This document shows, in pieces, positions 43,247 through 52,087 of a stretch of 64,000 nt of DNA (position 1 is the stretch's first letter; each line of letters opens with the position of its first letter). The position numbers were made by a program, and so were the translations under genes. The stretch comes from Allobosea sp. Leaf344 (GTDB lineage: Bacteria; Pseudomonadota; Alphaproteobacteria; Rhizobiales; Beijerinckiaceae). The notes beneath the pieces are model-generated. The model was not told the origin of the DNA, searched no databases, and was given only the letters and a program-made list of their open reading frames with translations. The stretch lies in contig NZ_LMRT01000014.1 of the NCBI RefSeq assembly GCF_001426225.1, forward strand, positions 855,845 through 919,844. The letters run 5' to 3'.

Positions 43247-45435
43247 CCGACGGCACGAGCGAGCATATCCCCGCGCTGGAGCCGCATGTCGCCACGGCGC
43301 TGGCGTCCGGCCAGTTCGGCGATCCCTTCGCCGTGCTCGGCCCGCATCAGGGTCCGCAGGGCCGCTTCGTCAGGGTGTATCTGCCCGGCGCGCAGGGCGT
43401 GAGCCTGCTCCAGGACGGGCAGGAGCTGCCGCTGTCGCCCTCGGCGCCGTCCGGCCTGTTCGTCGGCGCGATCGGCAAGGGGGGCTACAGCCTGAAGATC
43501 GCCTGGCCGGGCGGGGAACAGCTGACCGAGGATCCCTACAGCTACGGGCCCCTGCTCGGCGATCTCGACCTGCACCTGATCGGCGAGGGCCGCCATCTGC
43601 ATCTTCCGGACGTGCTCGGCGCCAATCCGGTGGAGATCGACGGCGTGCGCGGGGTGCGCTTCGCCGTCTGGGCGCCGAATGCGCGCCGCGTCTCGGTGAT
43701 CGGGACGTTCAACAGCTGGGATGGCCGGCGCCATGTCATGCGCCGGCGCGGCGACAGCGGTATCTGGGAGCTGTTCGTGCCGCGGCTCGCCAGCGGCGAG
43801 CTCTACAAATACGAGCTGGTCGACAGCCACGGCCATCTCCTGCCGCAGAAGGCCGATCCGGTCGGCCGTGCGGCCGAGCTGCCGCCCGGCACCGCCTCGA
43901 TCGTGCCGCGCGCGGTCTCGCATGGCTGGCAGGACCAGGCCTGGATGGCCTCGCGCCGGAGCCGCCAGAGCCCCACGGCGCCGATCTCGATCTACGAGGT
44001 CCATGCCGGCTCCTGGGTCCGGGGCGAGGACGGTGCCTCGCTCGACTGGCGCGGGCTCGCCGACCGGCTGGTGCCCTATGTCAAGCAGCTCGGCTTCACC
44101 CATATCGAGTTGCTGCCGGTCGCCGAACATCCCTTCACCGGCTCATGGGGCTACCAGCCGCTCGGCCTGTTCGCGCCGACCCATCGCTTTGGCGAACCGG
44201 AGGATTTCGCGCTCTTCGTCGATGCCTGCCATCAGCAGGATGTCGGCGTCATCGTCGACTGGGTGCCGGCGCATTTTCCGTCCGACGCCTATGGCCTCGC
44301 CCGCTTCGACGGCACGGCGCTCTACGAGCACGAGGATCCCAGCGAGGGCTTCCACAAGGATTGGAACACGCTGATCTATAATTTCGGGCGCCGGGAGGTG
44401 ATGGGCTTCCTGATCGCCAGCGCCCTGCACTGGCTCGAGCATTTCCATGTCGACGGCCTGCGCGTCGACGCGGTCGCCTCGATGCTCTACCGCGACTACA
44501 GCCGCAATCCCGGCGAATGGCGCCCCAACATCCATGGCGGCCGCGAGAACCTCGAGGCCGTGGCCTTCCTGCAGCAGCTCAACCAGCTGGTCCGCGAGCG
44601 GCAGCCGGGCGCGATCATGATCGCCGAGGAATCGACCGCCTGGCCGGGCGTGACGCGCAGCGTCGGCGAAGGCGGGCTCGGCTTCGACTTCAAATGGAAC
44701 ATGGGCTGGATGCACGATACGCTGCAATACATGCAGCGCGATCCGCTCTATCGGCGCCATCACCACCATGAGATGACCTTCGGCCTGCATTACGCCTTCT
44801 CCGAACATTTCATGCTGCCGCTCTCGCATGACGAGGTGGTCCACGGAAAAGGCTCGCTGCTCAACAAGATGCCGGGCGACAGCTGGTCCCGTTTCGCGGG
44901 GCTGCGCGCCTATCTCGCCTTCATGTGGGCCCATCCCGGCAAGAAGCTGCTGTTCATGGGCGGCGAGATCGCCCAGGAGCGGGAATGGAACCATGATGGC
45001 GAGATCGACTGGGACCTGCTGAAGAACCCGCGCCATGCCGGTGTCCAGGCGCTGGTGGGCGATCTCAACCGGCTCTATCGCGACCTCGCCGCGCTCCATG
45101 AGAGCGACGGCACGGCCGGCGATTTCCGCTGGCTGATCCAGGACGACGCCGCCAACAGCGTCTTCGCCTTCCTGCGCAGCCGCCATGGCCGCGCCCCCGT
45201 GCTGGTGGTGGCCAATATGACGCCGGTCCCGCGCCATGGCTACCGCATCGGCGTCCCGCATCGCGGCTTCTGGCGCGAGGTGCTGAACACCGATTCCGCG
45301 CATTATGGCGGATCGGGCGTCGGCAATGCCGGCGGGGTCCATGCGCATGACGGGTCTCATGGCGGCGAATCCGCCATGGTCGAGCTGGTGCTGCCGCCGC
45401 TGGCGGCGCTGGTCTTCAGTTTCGAAGGCGGCTGA
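43243..45435 (+). CDS. glgB: GlgB, alpha-1,4-glucan branching enzyme
   Basis: 730 residues, usual length. It introduces alpha-1,6 branches into the glucan made by GlgE. Domain order is N-terminal carbohydrate-binding module ([11 protein letters not shown]), CBM48 ([24 protein letters not shown]), then the GH13 barrel with Asp409 ([15 protein letters not shown]), Glu462 ([10 protein letters not shown]) and Asp530 ([13 protein letters not shown]). It ends the glgE-treS-glgB unit. Confidence 0.97.
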   Translation: MTDGTSEHIPALEPHVATALASGQFGDPFAVLGPHQGPQGRFVRVYLPGAQGVSLLQDGQELPLSPSAPSGLFVGAIGKGGYSLKIAWPGGEQLTEDPYSYGPLLGDLDLHLIGEGRHLHLPDVLGANPVEIDGVRGVRFAVWAPNARRVSVIGTFNSWDGRRHVMRRRGDSGIWELFVPRLASGELYKYELVDSHGHLLPQKADPVGRAAELPPGTASIVPRAVSHGWQDQAWMASRRSRQSPTAPISIYEVHAGSWVRGEDGASLDWRGLADRLVPYVKQLGFTHIELLPVAEHPFTGSWGYQPLGLFAPTHRFGEPEDFALFVDACHQQDVGVIVDWVPAHFPSDAYGLARFDGTALYEHEDPSEGFHKDWNTLIYNFGRREVMGFLIASALHWLEHFHVDGLRVDAVASMLYRDYSRNPGEWRPNIHGGRENLEAVAFLQQLNQLVRERQPGAIMIAEESTAWPGVTRSVGEGGLGFDFKWNMGWMHDTLQYMQRDPLYRRHHHHEMTFGLHYAFSEHFMLPLSHDEVVHGKGSLLNKMPGDSWSRFAGLRAYLAFMWAHPGKKLLFMGGEIAQEREWNHDGEIDWDLLKNPRHAGVQALVGDLNRLYRDLAALHESDGTAGDFRWLIQDDAANSVFAFLRSRHGRAPVLVVANMTPVPRHGYRIGVPHRGFWREVLNTDSAHYGGSGVGNAGGVHAHDGSHGGESAMVELVLPPLAALVFSFEGG

Positions 45436-45495
45436 CGCGAGAGCGAGCCGATCCGCAGCCGAGAAAGGCGCGCCTGAGCGCCGGGAGGAGACCGC

Positions 45496-45771
45496 GTGGA
45501 TATCGTCGTCAAACCGAATGGCGCTGCGGGCTGGAGCCTGGTCGATCTGCTGGGCCGCGAGATGGGCACGGTGAGCGAGGTCGCGCCCGGCGAGTTCAGG
45601 ATCAGGCCCGAGGCCCGCATCGCCGAAACCATGCAGAGCATGAAGCACGGCCCCTATCCCGGGCTCGACGCGGCGCTCTCCGCCATCGAAACCCATACGC
45701 GGGCGACATGCCGGATGGCGGCGGAAGAGCCCGCCGACACTGCGAAGGACGTTAGCGATGACAGGGACTGA
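45496..45771 (+). CDS. Small hypothetical protein (91 residues)
   Basis: GTG start at 45496 with a strong GGGAGGAG site at 45483-45490. The protein is acidic and soluble: MDIVVKPNGAAGWSLVDLLG, then a single alpha-helical stretch with RIAETMQSMKHGPYPGLDAALSAIETHTRATCRM. I do not recognise it. It overlaps the following GNAT gene by 14 bases and follows glgB by 60 bases, so it may belong to the stress-induced unit. Confidence 0.65.
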   Translation: MDIVVKPNGAAGWSLVDLLGREMGTVSEVAPGEFRIRPEARIAETMQSMKHGPYPGLDAALSAIETHTRATCRMAAEEPADTAKDVSDDRD

Positions 45772-46048
45772 GACGGAGATCGTCGAGCGGCCGGAGCAGA
45801 ACCGCTTCGAGCTCGCCTTCGAGGGCGGCATCGCCTTCGCCAGCTTCCGCCGCGACGGTGACAGGCTGGTGGTGACGCATACAGAGGTCCCGGCCCGCTT
45901 CAATGGCAGGGGGATCGGCTCGCGCCTCGCGCAGGGCCTGTTCGACAATGCGCGCCGGACGGGGCGCAAGATCGTGCCGGCCTGCTCCTTCATCGCCGAT
46001 TGGGCGCGCCGCCACCCCGATTACCAGGACGTGCTTGCCGCGCGCTAG
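45758..46048 (+). CDS. Small GNAT-type N-acetyltransferase
   Basis: 96 residues matching short YidJ/Gtn-like acetyltransferases. The acetyl-CoA pyrophosphate loop is VPARFNGRGIGSRLAQGLFDNARR and the C-terminal strand is KIVPACSFIADWARRHPDYQDVL, with the family cysteine. Substrate unknown. It starts inside the preceding gene, and its stop TAG overlaps the stop of the convergent mgtC-like gene (CTAG palindrome). Confidence 0.85.
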   Translation: MTGTETEIVERPEQNRFELAFEGGIAFASFRRDGDRLVVTHTEVPARFNGRGIGSRLAQGLFDNARRTGRKIVPACSFIADWARRHPDYQDVLAAR

Positions 46049-46551
46049 GTCTGCTCGCTGCGGCCCGACAGCTTGACCGGGGCCTCATGCCCGCCCGCAT
46101 GCTCCGCCGGCGCCTCGACGCTGCGGCCGGCCCAGCGCTCGATCGAATGATCGATGACCAGCAGCACCAGCGCGAGCCCCGTCGCCGTCAGCACGATCGC
46201 CCAATCGCCACGCCCCGCCGCACAGCCCAGAGCCGCCGTCACCCAGACCGCGGCGGCGGTGGTCAGGCCGCGCGGTGTGTTCTCTGACTTGCCGAGCGTG
46301 ATCACCCCGGCGCCGAGAAAGCCGATGCCGGTCAGCACGCCCTGCACGACGCGGCTGGCGGCGTCGGCATCGCCGGGATCGGTGAAGATCGCCGCGGCCG
46401 TGGCCGTGCCCAGCCCGACGAGGCCGAAGGTGCGGATGCCAGCGCTCTTCTGCTTGAGCGTGCGTTCCCAGCCGACGATGACCCCCGCCGCCATGCCGGC
46501 CACGAGCCGCAGGATCAGATCGAACTCCATCCAGACGAAAGCATCCATCAT
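46045..46551 (-). CDS. MgtC/SapB-family membrane protein
   Basis: 168 residues from tandem ATG codons at 46551/46548, with GGAGG upstream. About four to five membrane segments; signature VAGMAAGVIVGWERTLKQKSAGIRTFGLVGLGTA and GVLTGIGFLGAGVITLGKSENTPRGLTTAAAVWVTAALG. MgtC relatives help growth at low magnesium or modulate ATP synthase and phosphate uptake. Longer frame to 46896 is low-complexity and rejected. Confidence 0.88.
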   Translation of the reverse strand: MMDAFVWMEFDLILRLVAGMAAGVIVGWERTLKQKSAGIRTFGLVGLGTATAAAIFTDPGDADAASRVVQGVLTGIGFLGAGVITLGKSENTPRGLTTAAAVWVTAALGCAAGRGDWAIVLTATGLALVLLVIDHSIERWAGRSVEAPAEHAGGHEAPVKLSGRSEQT

Positions 46552-46636
46552 CCGCTCGCATATCCTCCGCTGCGCCGGCTCCGCGAGGCTCTTCTTGCCG
46601 CGCGGCCGCTCCTGGCCGGCCGTTCCTGCAGCGGCC

Positions 46637-46849
46637 TCAACCCAGCTGCCCCCGCGGCCGCTCCGGCTCGTCCTGCGCGGCGACGACCTGCGTCGTCGGG
46701 CGCCGCAGGCGCCAGGCCAGGACCGCCTCGAGCCAGGCCCGGTACTCCGGATCCTGCTCGGACCATCCCGGCGCCGCCTTGAGCGCGTCGATGCGGTCAT
46801 AGGCGGCGTTGAGATCCGCCTCGGAAGCGATGCTGATGCTCTGTTCCAC
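46637..46849 (-). CDS. Possible small protein (70 residues)
   Basis: GTG start at 46849 with AGGGGAC 6-9 bases upstream. The predicted sequence VEQSISIASEADLNAAYDRI is followed by DALKAAPGWSEQDPEYRAWLEAVLAW and a basic tail. The composition is protein-like and helical, unlike the frames around it, but I know no family. It lies upstream of the mgtC-like gene on the same strand. Confidence 0.45.
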   Translation of the reverse strand: MEQSISIASEADLNAAYDRIDALKAAPGWSEQDPEYRAWLEAVLAWRLRRPTTQVVAAQDEPERPRGQLG

Positions 46850-46989
46850 CCGTCCGTCCCCTGTTCGCGTGGGTTCTGCCGCAGCAGGGCAGCCATGTCC
46901 GATGGTCAAACCCGCGAGCGGCCGAAAGGCTCCCTCGGAGCCGCCGCCCGCCCCGCCCGGACGCGCCACGAGAGCATCCCGAACGCGAA

Positions 46990-47012
46990 AACGGCCCCGC
47001 GAAGGGGCCGTT
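46990..47012 (-). terminator. Rho-independent terminator of the repeat-bearing exported protein gene
   Basis: On the minus strand AACGGCCCC-TTCGC-GGGGCCGTT is a nine-base perfect stem followed by TTCGCG, with Us contributed by the stem end (GTTTTCG). It is 43 bases after the stop of the gene at 47055-47441. Confidence 0.65.
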
Positions 47013-47054
47013 CCGCGATCACTGACGCTGCGGTCCCGATAGGGACGGCGGAGC

Positions 47055-47441
47055 TCAGTTCATTTTCTTGGAGCTTTGCTTGTCCGGGCTCGCGGGATCG
47101 TTGATCGCCGCGTTGGCCCCGGCGCGATTGCCGCTCCTGACGGCACCGGTGGTCGCGGCATCGGATTTGCCGCCGGCCTTCATCCGATCGGGACGGGCCG
47201 GATCGTCAATCGCGCCCGTCGCGCCCGCCCGGGTGCCGGTGGTCACAGTCCCGGCCTGACCGGTCCCGGCGCCCATGGTGGCGGCACCCGCCTTGCCTCC
47301 GGCCTGATTACGGTCCGGGCTCGCGGGATCGGTCACGGCCGAGGAATTCGGGGCGTTCGGGCCCGAAGTCGTCTGCGCGAGCGCGACCGATGCCGACAGC
47401 AGAAAGGTTGACGAGGCGATGGCGATCAATGTCTTGTTCAT
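47055..47441 (-). CDS. Exported protein with three DPAxPD repeats
   Basis: 128 residues from the ATG at 47441 with AAGGAG upstream. Signal peptide KTLIAIASSTFLLSASVALA (cleavage before Q23). The mature part is disordered, rich in Ala, Gly, Thr and Asn, with three copies of DPA(S/R)PD(R/K) near residues 38, 80 and 115; the first two continue as xxAGGKxxAAT. No enzymatic motif. The promoter resembles an EcfG site and a terminator follows, so it appears to be a monocistronic, possibly stress-induced periplasmic protein. Family unknown to me. Confidence 0.75.
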   Translation of the reverse strand: MNKTLIAIASSTFLLSASVALAQTTSGPNAPNSSAVTDPASPDRNQAGGKAGAATMGAGTGQAGTVTTGTRAGATGAIDDPARPDRMKAGGKSDAATTGAVRSGNRAGANAAINDPASPDKQSSKKMN

Positions 47442-47467
47442 GGAAATCTCCTTGCTGATTGACATGA

Positions 47468-47495
47468 GGAACCGAGCCGGATGCATTGTTGTTCC
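47468..47495 (-). promoter_or_regulatory. EcfG-like promoter with inverted GGAAC/GTTCC ends
   Basis: On the minus strand GGAAC (47495-47491), 17 bases, GGTT (47473-47470): one base off the EcfG consensus, 29 bases before the start of the exported repeat protein. Read on the plus strand the same stretch gives GGAAC-N17-TGTT towards the flavin reductase gene. Both readings miss one base of CGTT. Confidence 0.45.
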
Positions 47496-47596
47496 AGATT
47501 ATTCCTGTCCGGACCGGTCAACAAAACCGTGATCGCGAGTCGTTTCTGCTGCGGCGGCGTGGCTGAAATCTTGTCTCGGAGCGGCGAGATCCAGCC

Positions 47597-48259
47597 GTGA
47601 CAACACAGTCTCCGCACGCCGAAAAACCCGGAACCGTCACCTTCGATTTCGCCGCCTTGTCCGGCCGGGAACGCTATAAATTGCTGATCGGGGCGGTGGT
47701 GCCGCGGCCGATCGCGCTGGTGACCAGCGTCGACGCGCAAGGCCGGGTCAACGCCGCCCCCTTCTCCTTCTTCAACTGCCTCTCGGCCGATCCGGCGATC
47801 CTGGCGCTCGGCGTCGAATACCGGCCGAGCGGCGCCCAGAAGGATACCGGACGCAATATCCGCGAGACGCTGGCCTTCACCGTCAACATCGTCTCGGAAG
47901 CGTTGCTGGAGGGGATGAACATCTGCGCCGTGCCCTTCCCGCCCGGCACCGACGAACTCGCCGAGGCCGGCCTCACCGCCCGGCCGGGGGTGCGGGTGCC
48001 CTGCCCCTGGATCGCGGAGGCGCCCGCCGCCTTCGAATGCCGGCACCACACCACGCTCGGCATCGGCAATTCCCGCGAGATCATCCTCGGCGAGGTGCTC
48101 TACGCGCATTTCCGCGAAGGCATCGTCGATGATCGGCTGCATGTCGATCCGGCGGCGCTCGATGCCGTCGGCCGGATGGGCGGCCATGGCTATGCCACGA
48201 CCCGCGAGCGTTTCGACCTGCCGACCATGACGCTCGAGGAGTTCACCGCCCGGCGCTGA
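47597..48259 (+). CDS. Flavin reductase-family FMN-binding protein
   Basis: 220 residues from a GTG at 47597. The family signature is the FMN-binding RYKLLIGAVVPRPIALVTSVDAQGRVNAAPFSFFNCLSADPAILALG, followed by KDTGRNIRETLAFTVNIVSE. These proteins reduce flavin or act as FMN oxidoreductases of broad type (DIM6/NTAB family). Function not known here. It is the only gene between two divergently disposed short genes. Confidence 0.85.
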   Translation: MTTQSPHAEKPGTVTFDFAALSGRERYKLLIGAVVPRPIALVTSVDAQGRVNAAPFSFFNCLSADPAILALGVEYRPSGAQKDTGRNIRETLAFTVNIVSEALLEGMNICAVPFPPGTDELAEAGLTARPGVRVPCPWIAEAPAAFECRHHTTLGIGNSREIILGEVLYAHFREGIVDDRLHVDPAALDAVGRMGGHGYATTRERFDLPTMTLEEFTARR

Positions 48260-48423
48260 TCCGCCCGCCGGGGTCACGATCCTCCGGGATGACGCAGAGG
48301 TCGGTCTGATGTCGACCTCGACTGCGCTTATTCCGCATGATGTCACAAAATTGAATCACCGGCTCTCTAGAAGGCGATCGGTCCGCGTCATGCGTTCGAT
48401 CTGTCATTCCGTTGAGTTTTCCG

Positions 48424-50151
48424 ATGCGCGGGCGCGATACCGAGGTGATGAAGTCTGCATTGGCTTCCTGCCGGACCGGCTTTGCCGCCGTCGCCCTGTT
48501 CTCGGCCGTCGTCAACATCCTGATGCTGACCGGCTCCATCTATATGCTGCAGGTCTATGACCGGGTGCTGCCGTCGCGCAGCATCCCGACACTGGTGTCG
48601 CTCTCGCTGATCGCCGCAGCGCTCTACATCCTGCTCGGCACCTTCGACTGGCTGCGCACCCGCCTGCTGGCCCGCATCGGCATCGCGCTCGACCGGGCGC
48701 TGTCGGCTCCGGCCGTGCTGGCGATCCTGCGGCTCTCCCCGCAGGCCCAGCCCGGCACCCAGCTGATGCGCGATCTCGACAGCGTCAGGACCTTCCTCTC
48801 GGGCCCCGGCCCCACCACCTTCTTCGACCTGCCCTGGATCCCGCTCTATGGCGGGCTCTGCTTCCTGCTCCATCCCCTTCTCGGCTGGACCCTCGTCGCC
48901 GGCGCGGTCGTCCTGGCACTGCTGGCTCTGCTGACGGAAGTGCTGACGAGGCGCCCCAGCGCCGAATCCGCCCGCATCGGCGCGCGGCGAATGGCGATGC
49001 TCGAGACCGCGCGGCGAAACAGCGAGCTGATCGCCGCGCTCGGCATGGAGCGCCGCGTGCTGGCGGGATTTGCCGGGCTGAACGATCGTTATATCGGCCA
49101 TGGCCTGGCAGCGGCGGAGATCGGCAGCGGCCTCGGCGCCCTGTCGCGTGTGGTCCGCTTCATGCTGCAATCGGCGCTGATCGGCATCGGCGCGCTGCTG
49201 GTCGTCAACGACCAGGCGACGGCGGGCGTCACCATAGCCGCCTCGATCCTCGGCAGCCGCGCCCTCGCCCCGGTCGAGCTCGCCATCGCGCATTGGCGGC
49301 CCTTCATCGCCGCGCGCCAGGCCTGGGGCCGGCTCGGCGAGGCGCTCGGCGTGCCCACCCATCACCCCGCCGTCGCGCCCGAGCCTCCGGCCCGCACGCT
49401 GGCGCTCAAACAGGTTTTCGCCTGCGCACCGGGCGGCAGCCTGCCGGTGCTCAGGGATGTCAGCCTCGCCTTGAAGGCCGGGGACGGGCTCGCGGTGATC
49501 GGCCCCTCCGCCTCGGGAAAATCGACGCTGGCGCGGGTGATCACCGGGGTCTGGCCGACGGCGCGGGGCGAGCTGCGGCTCGACGGGGCGACGCTCGACC
49601 AATGGAGCGCCGAGCAGCGCGGCAGCACGATCGGCTATCTCCCGCAGGATGTGCAGCTCTTCGACGGCAGCATCGCCGAGAACATCGCCCGGATGGATCC
49701 GGAGATGACGGAAGCGGCGGTGATTGCCGCCGCCAAGGCCGCCGGCGCCTATGAGATGATCCTGTCGCTGCCGCAGGGCTTCGAGACGCCGATCGGCGAG
49801 CAGGGCGGCCATCTCTCGGGCGGCCAGCGCCAGCGCATCGCGCTCGCCCGCGCGCTCTACCGCGACCCGTTTCTGGTGGTGCTCGACGAGCCCAACGCCA
49901 ATCTCGACGCGGAGGGCGACAGCGCCCTCGCCCAGGCCGTCAGCGGCGTGCGCAAGCGCGGCGGCATCGTCATCGTCATCGCCCACCGCCCATCCGCCCT
50001 GGTCGGGATCGACCTCGTCATGGTCCTCTCGGCCGGCGCGGTCCAGGCGCTCGGCCCGAAGGAGGAGGTCTTGCGGATGAGCCTGGCCCCGCGGGCCGCG
50101 CCGCTCGCCAGCCCCCCGGGCCGGGCGCAGGTCGCGGCGTCCCGCCCCTAG
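48424..50151 (+). CDS. Type I secretion ABC transporter (PrtD/HlyB-type permease-ATPase)
   Basis: 575 residues from the ATG at 48424; ATG at 48448 gives a start closer to the family pattern. The N-terminal half has about six membrane segments (AVALFSAVVNILMLTGSIYMLQVYDRVLPSRS). The ATPase half has Walker A GPSASGKST, signature LSGGQRQRIALARAL and Walker B FLVVLDEPNANLD. It would export a protein directly to the medium with the HlyD partner 11 bases downstream and a TolC-like channel encoded elsewhere. No C39 peptidase domain, so not a bacteriocin-processing type. Confidence 0.9.
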   Translation: MRGRDTEVMKSALASCRTGFAAVALFSAVVNILMLTGSIYMLQVYDRVLPSRSIPTLVSLSLIAAALYILLGTFDWLRTRLLARIGIALDRALSAPAVLAILRLSPQAQPGTQLMRDLDSVRTFLSGPGPTTFFDLPWIPLYGGLCFLLHPLLGWTLVAGAVVLALLALLTEVLTRRPSAESARIGARRMAMLETARRNSELIAALGMERRVLAGFAGLNDRYIGHGLAAAEIGSGLGALSRVVRFMLQSALIGIGALLVVNDQATAGVTIAASILGSRALAPVELAIAHWRPFIAARQAWGRLGEALGVPTHHPAVAPEPPARTLALKQVFACAPGGSLPVLRDVSLALKAGDGLAVIGPSASGKSTLARVITGVWPTARGELRLDGATLDQWSAEQRGSTIGYLPQDVQLFDGSIAENIARMDPEMTEAAVIAAAKAAGAYEMILSLPQGFETPIGEQGGHLSGGQRQRIALARALYRDPFLVVLDEPNANLDAEGDSALAQAVSGVRKRGGIVIVIAHRPSALVGIDLVMVLSAGAVQALGPKEEVLRMSLAPRAAPLASPPGRAQVAASRP

Positions 50152-50162
50152 AGGTCACGCCG

Positions 50163-51500
50163 ATGCCGCTCGCCCTGCCCTCGCCTGCCACCACGCCGCC
50201 CGGGCGCCCGCTCGCCGATCCCTGGCGCTCGATCCGCCGCATGGCCCTGGCCGGGATCGCGACGCTGATGATCCTGTTCGGCACCATCGGCATCTGGGCC
50301 GCGACGGCACCCTTGTCGAGCGCCGTGATCGCCTGGGGCCGGGTCGTGCTGGAGCATAATCTGCGCCGGATCCAGCACCCCGCCGGCGGCGTGGTCGCCG
50401 CCATCCATGTCCGCGACGGCGACCATGTCGAGGCCGGCGCCGTGCTCGTCCGGCTCGACGCGACCAATGCAAGGGCCGCGCTCTCGCTGATCGAGATCGA
50501 GCTCGGCCGCCTGATCATCCGCAAGGCGCGGCTCGAGGCCGAGCGCGCGGGTCAGGATGGCTTCGCCCCGCCGATGCCGGCGATCGCCGACGCGGTCCCG
50601 GCGATCGCCGAGGCGCTGGCGACCGAGCAGGGCGTGTTCCGGGCGCGGCGCGAGGCAATGGCGGGCCAGGTCGCGCAATTGCGCGAGCGGATCGAGCAGG
50701 CGCGCCGCGAGATCGAAGGGGTGGCGGCCCAGGCCGGCGCCAAGCGCGACCAGGCGCAGCTGATCGGGCACGAGCTGGAGGGGGTGCAGAAGCTCTTCGA
50801 CCAGAATCTCGTCTCGCTCTCGCGTCTGACGACTTTGCAGCGCGAGGCCGCGCGGCTCTCCGGCGAGGAAGGCAGCCTGGTCGCCGAGCTCGCCCGAATC
50901 CGCGGGCGCATCGCGGAGACCGAGCTGCAGATCCTGCAGGTCTCGCAGGATCTGCGCCGCACCGTCTCCGAGGAGCTGCGCGATGTCGAGGGCCGGATCG
51001 CCGATCTGTCGGAGCGGCGCGTCGCGGCGCTGGACCAGCTCGCGCGCATCGAGATCCGCGCGCCGCAGGCGGGGATCGTGCATCAGAGCACGGTGCACAC
51101 GGTCGGTGGCGTCATCGCCGCCGGCGAGCAGATCATGCTGATCGTGCCGGAGAGCGACGGGCTGCTGGTCGAGGCGCGGGTCGATCCGGCGATGATCGAC
51201 CGCCTCCGCCCCGGGCAGGACGTGCTAGTCCGCTTCACCGCCTTCGACGCCGCCACCACCCCCAGCCTGACCGGTCAGCTGCAGCACATCGCGGCCGAGC
51301 TGACGACGGACCAGCCCTCCGGCGTCAGCTACTACACCGTCCGCATTCAGCTGGAGCGCACCGAACTCGACAGGCTCGGCGGCAAGGCGCTGGTGCCGGG
51401 CATGCCGGCGGAGGCCTTCATCCAGACGGGCGCACGAACCGCCCTCGCCTATATCGCCAAGCCGATCCAGGACCAGCTGTCCCGCGCCTTCCGCTATTGA
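50163..51500 (+). CDS. HlyD-family membrane fusion protein (PrtE-like)
   Basis: 445 residues. A short cytoplasmic N-terminus is followed by a single membrane helix at about 27-49 (MALAGIATLMILFGTIGIWAATAPLSS). The two lipoyl halves are RRIQHPAGGVVAAIHVRDGDHVEAG and IEIRAPQAGIVHQSTVHTVGGVIAAGEQI, separated by a long coiled coil (about residues 160-300). It bridges the ABC transporter and the outer-membrane channel. No secreted-protein gene with RTX repeats is found on either side. Confidence 0.9.
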   Translation: MPLALPSPATTPPGRPLADPWRSIRRMALAGIATLMILFGTIGIWAATAPLSSAVIAWGRVVLEHNLRRIQHPAGGVVAAIHVRDGDHVEAGAVLVRLDATNARAALSLIEIELGRLIIRKARLEAERAGQDGFAPPMPAIADAVPAIAEALATEQGVFRARREAMAGQVAQLRERIEQARREIEGVAAQAGAKRDQAQLIGHELEGVQKLFDQNLVSLSRLTTLQREAARLSGEEGSLVAELARIRGRIAETELQILQVSQDLRRTVSEELRDVEGRIADLSERRVAALDQLARIEIRAPQAGIVHQSTVHTVGGVIAAGEQIMLIVPESDGLLVEARVDPAMIDRLRPGQDVLVRFTAFDAATTPSLTGQLQHIAAELTTDQPSGVSYYTVRIQLERTELDRLGGKALVPGMPAEAFIQTGARTALAYIAKPIQDQLSRAFRY

Positions 51501-51809
51501 GCCGAGGCCGTTCGGCGCAGGGGGGGCGCGGATGCGGGGGGCCTGAGGCATGATCGAGGGCCGAACGACTGCGCGGGAAGGCGCGCGAACAGGCCGGCTG
51601 CTGCCGGATCGGCGGACGGCCCGCGGGCCGCAAAGGCCGGAAATTGAGCACGCGACGAATTGCGATCAGCAGCCTGCGAACCAGCCGCGCGCGAACAGGC
51701 GAGGATTGCTCACATCGATGACGGGATTGACGAGATTGGACAGTCGACTGGGCTAAGGCTCCAGCCGCCACTCGGCGGCCTCGCCGGCACTCGCAGTTCT
51801 GTGCGGAAA
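51501..51809. other. Intergenic region between HlyD gene and tRNA-Glu
   Basis: These 309 bases contain only short frames of low protein character. I see no promoter, hairpin with T run or repeat of note. It includes the 3' side of the HlyD transcript and sequence downstream of the minus-strand tRNA gene. Confidence 0.6.
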
Positions 51810-51884
51810 TGGCGCGACCTACGGGAGTCGAACCCGTCTCCCCAGCGTGAAAGGCTGGTGTCCTAACCGATAGACGAAGGTCGC
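51810..51884 (-). tRNA. tRNA-Glu (anticodon UUC) with encoded CCA
   Basis: Read on the minus strand it folds as a full cloverleaf: acceptor GCGACCT with AGGTCGC, D arm GTCT...AGGAC, anticodon stem CCAGC with GCTGG and loop CTTTCAC (anticodon TTC), T stem ACGGG with CCCGT and loop TTCGACT, discriminator G and a 3' CCA at 51812-51810. Reads GAA/GAG codons. It lies downstream of recJ on the same strand. Confidence 0.96.
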
Positions 51885-52087
51885 AGGCTTCGGCTGCCGG
51901 GGCGAGGCCCCTGCGAAGCGGCCCGACGTATAGTGGCAGCCTCGGCGCTTCGCAAGCGTCAGTTCGGCCCGCGCCACCATCTATTTTGCCGCATCATGCT
52001 TTTCCGCCTGAAGCCACCAGGCCGATCCGACCGGCCGGAGCGGCGCCGGCCGGCCCCGTCGCCGCCGAGCTCGGCCGTCGCGGCGGC

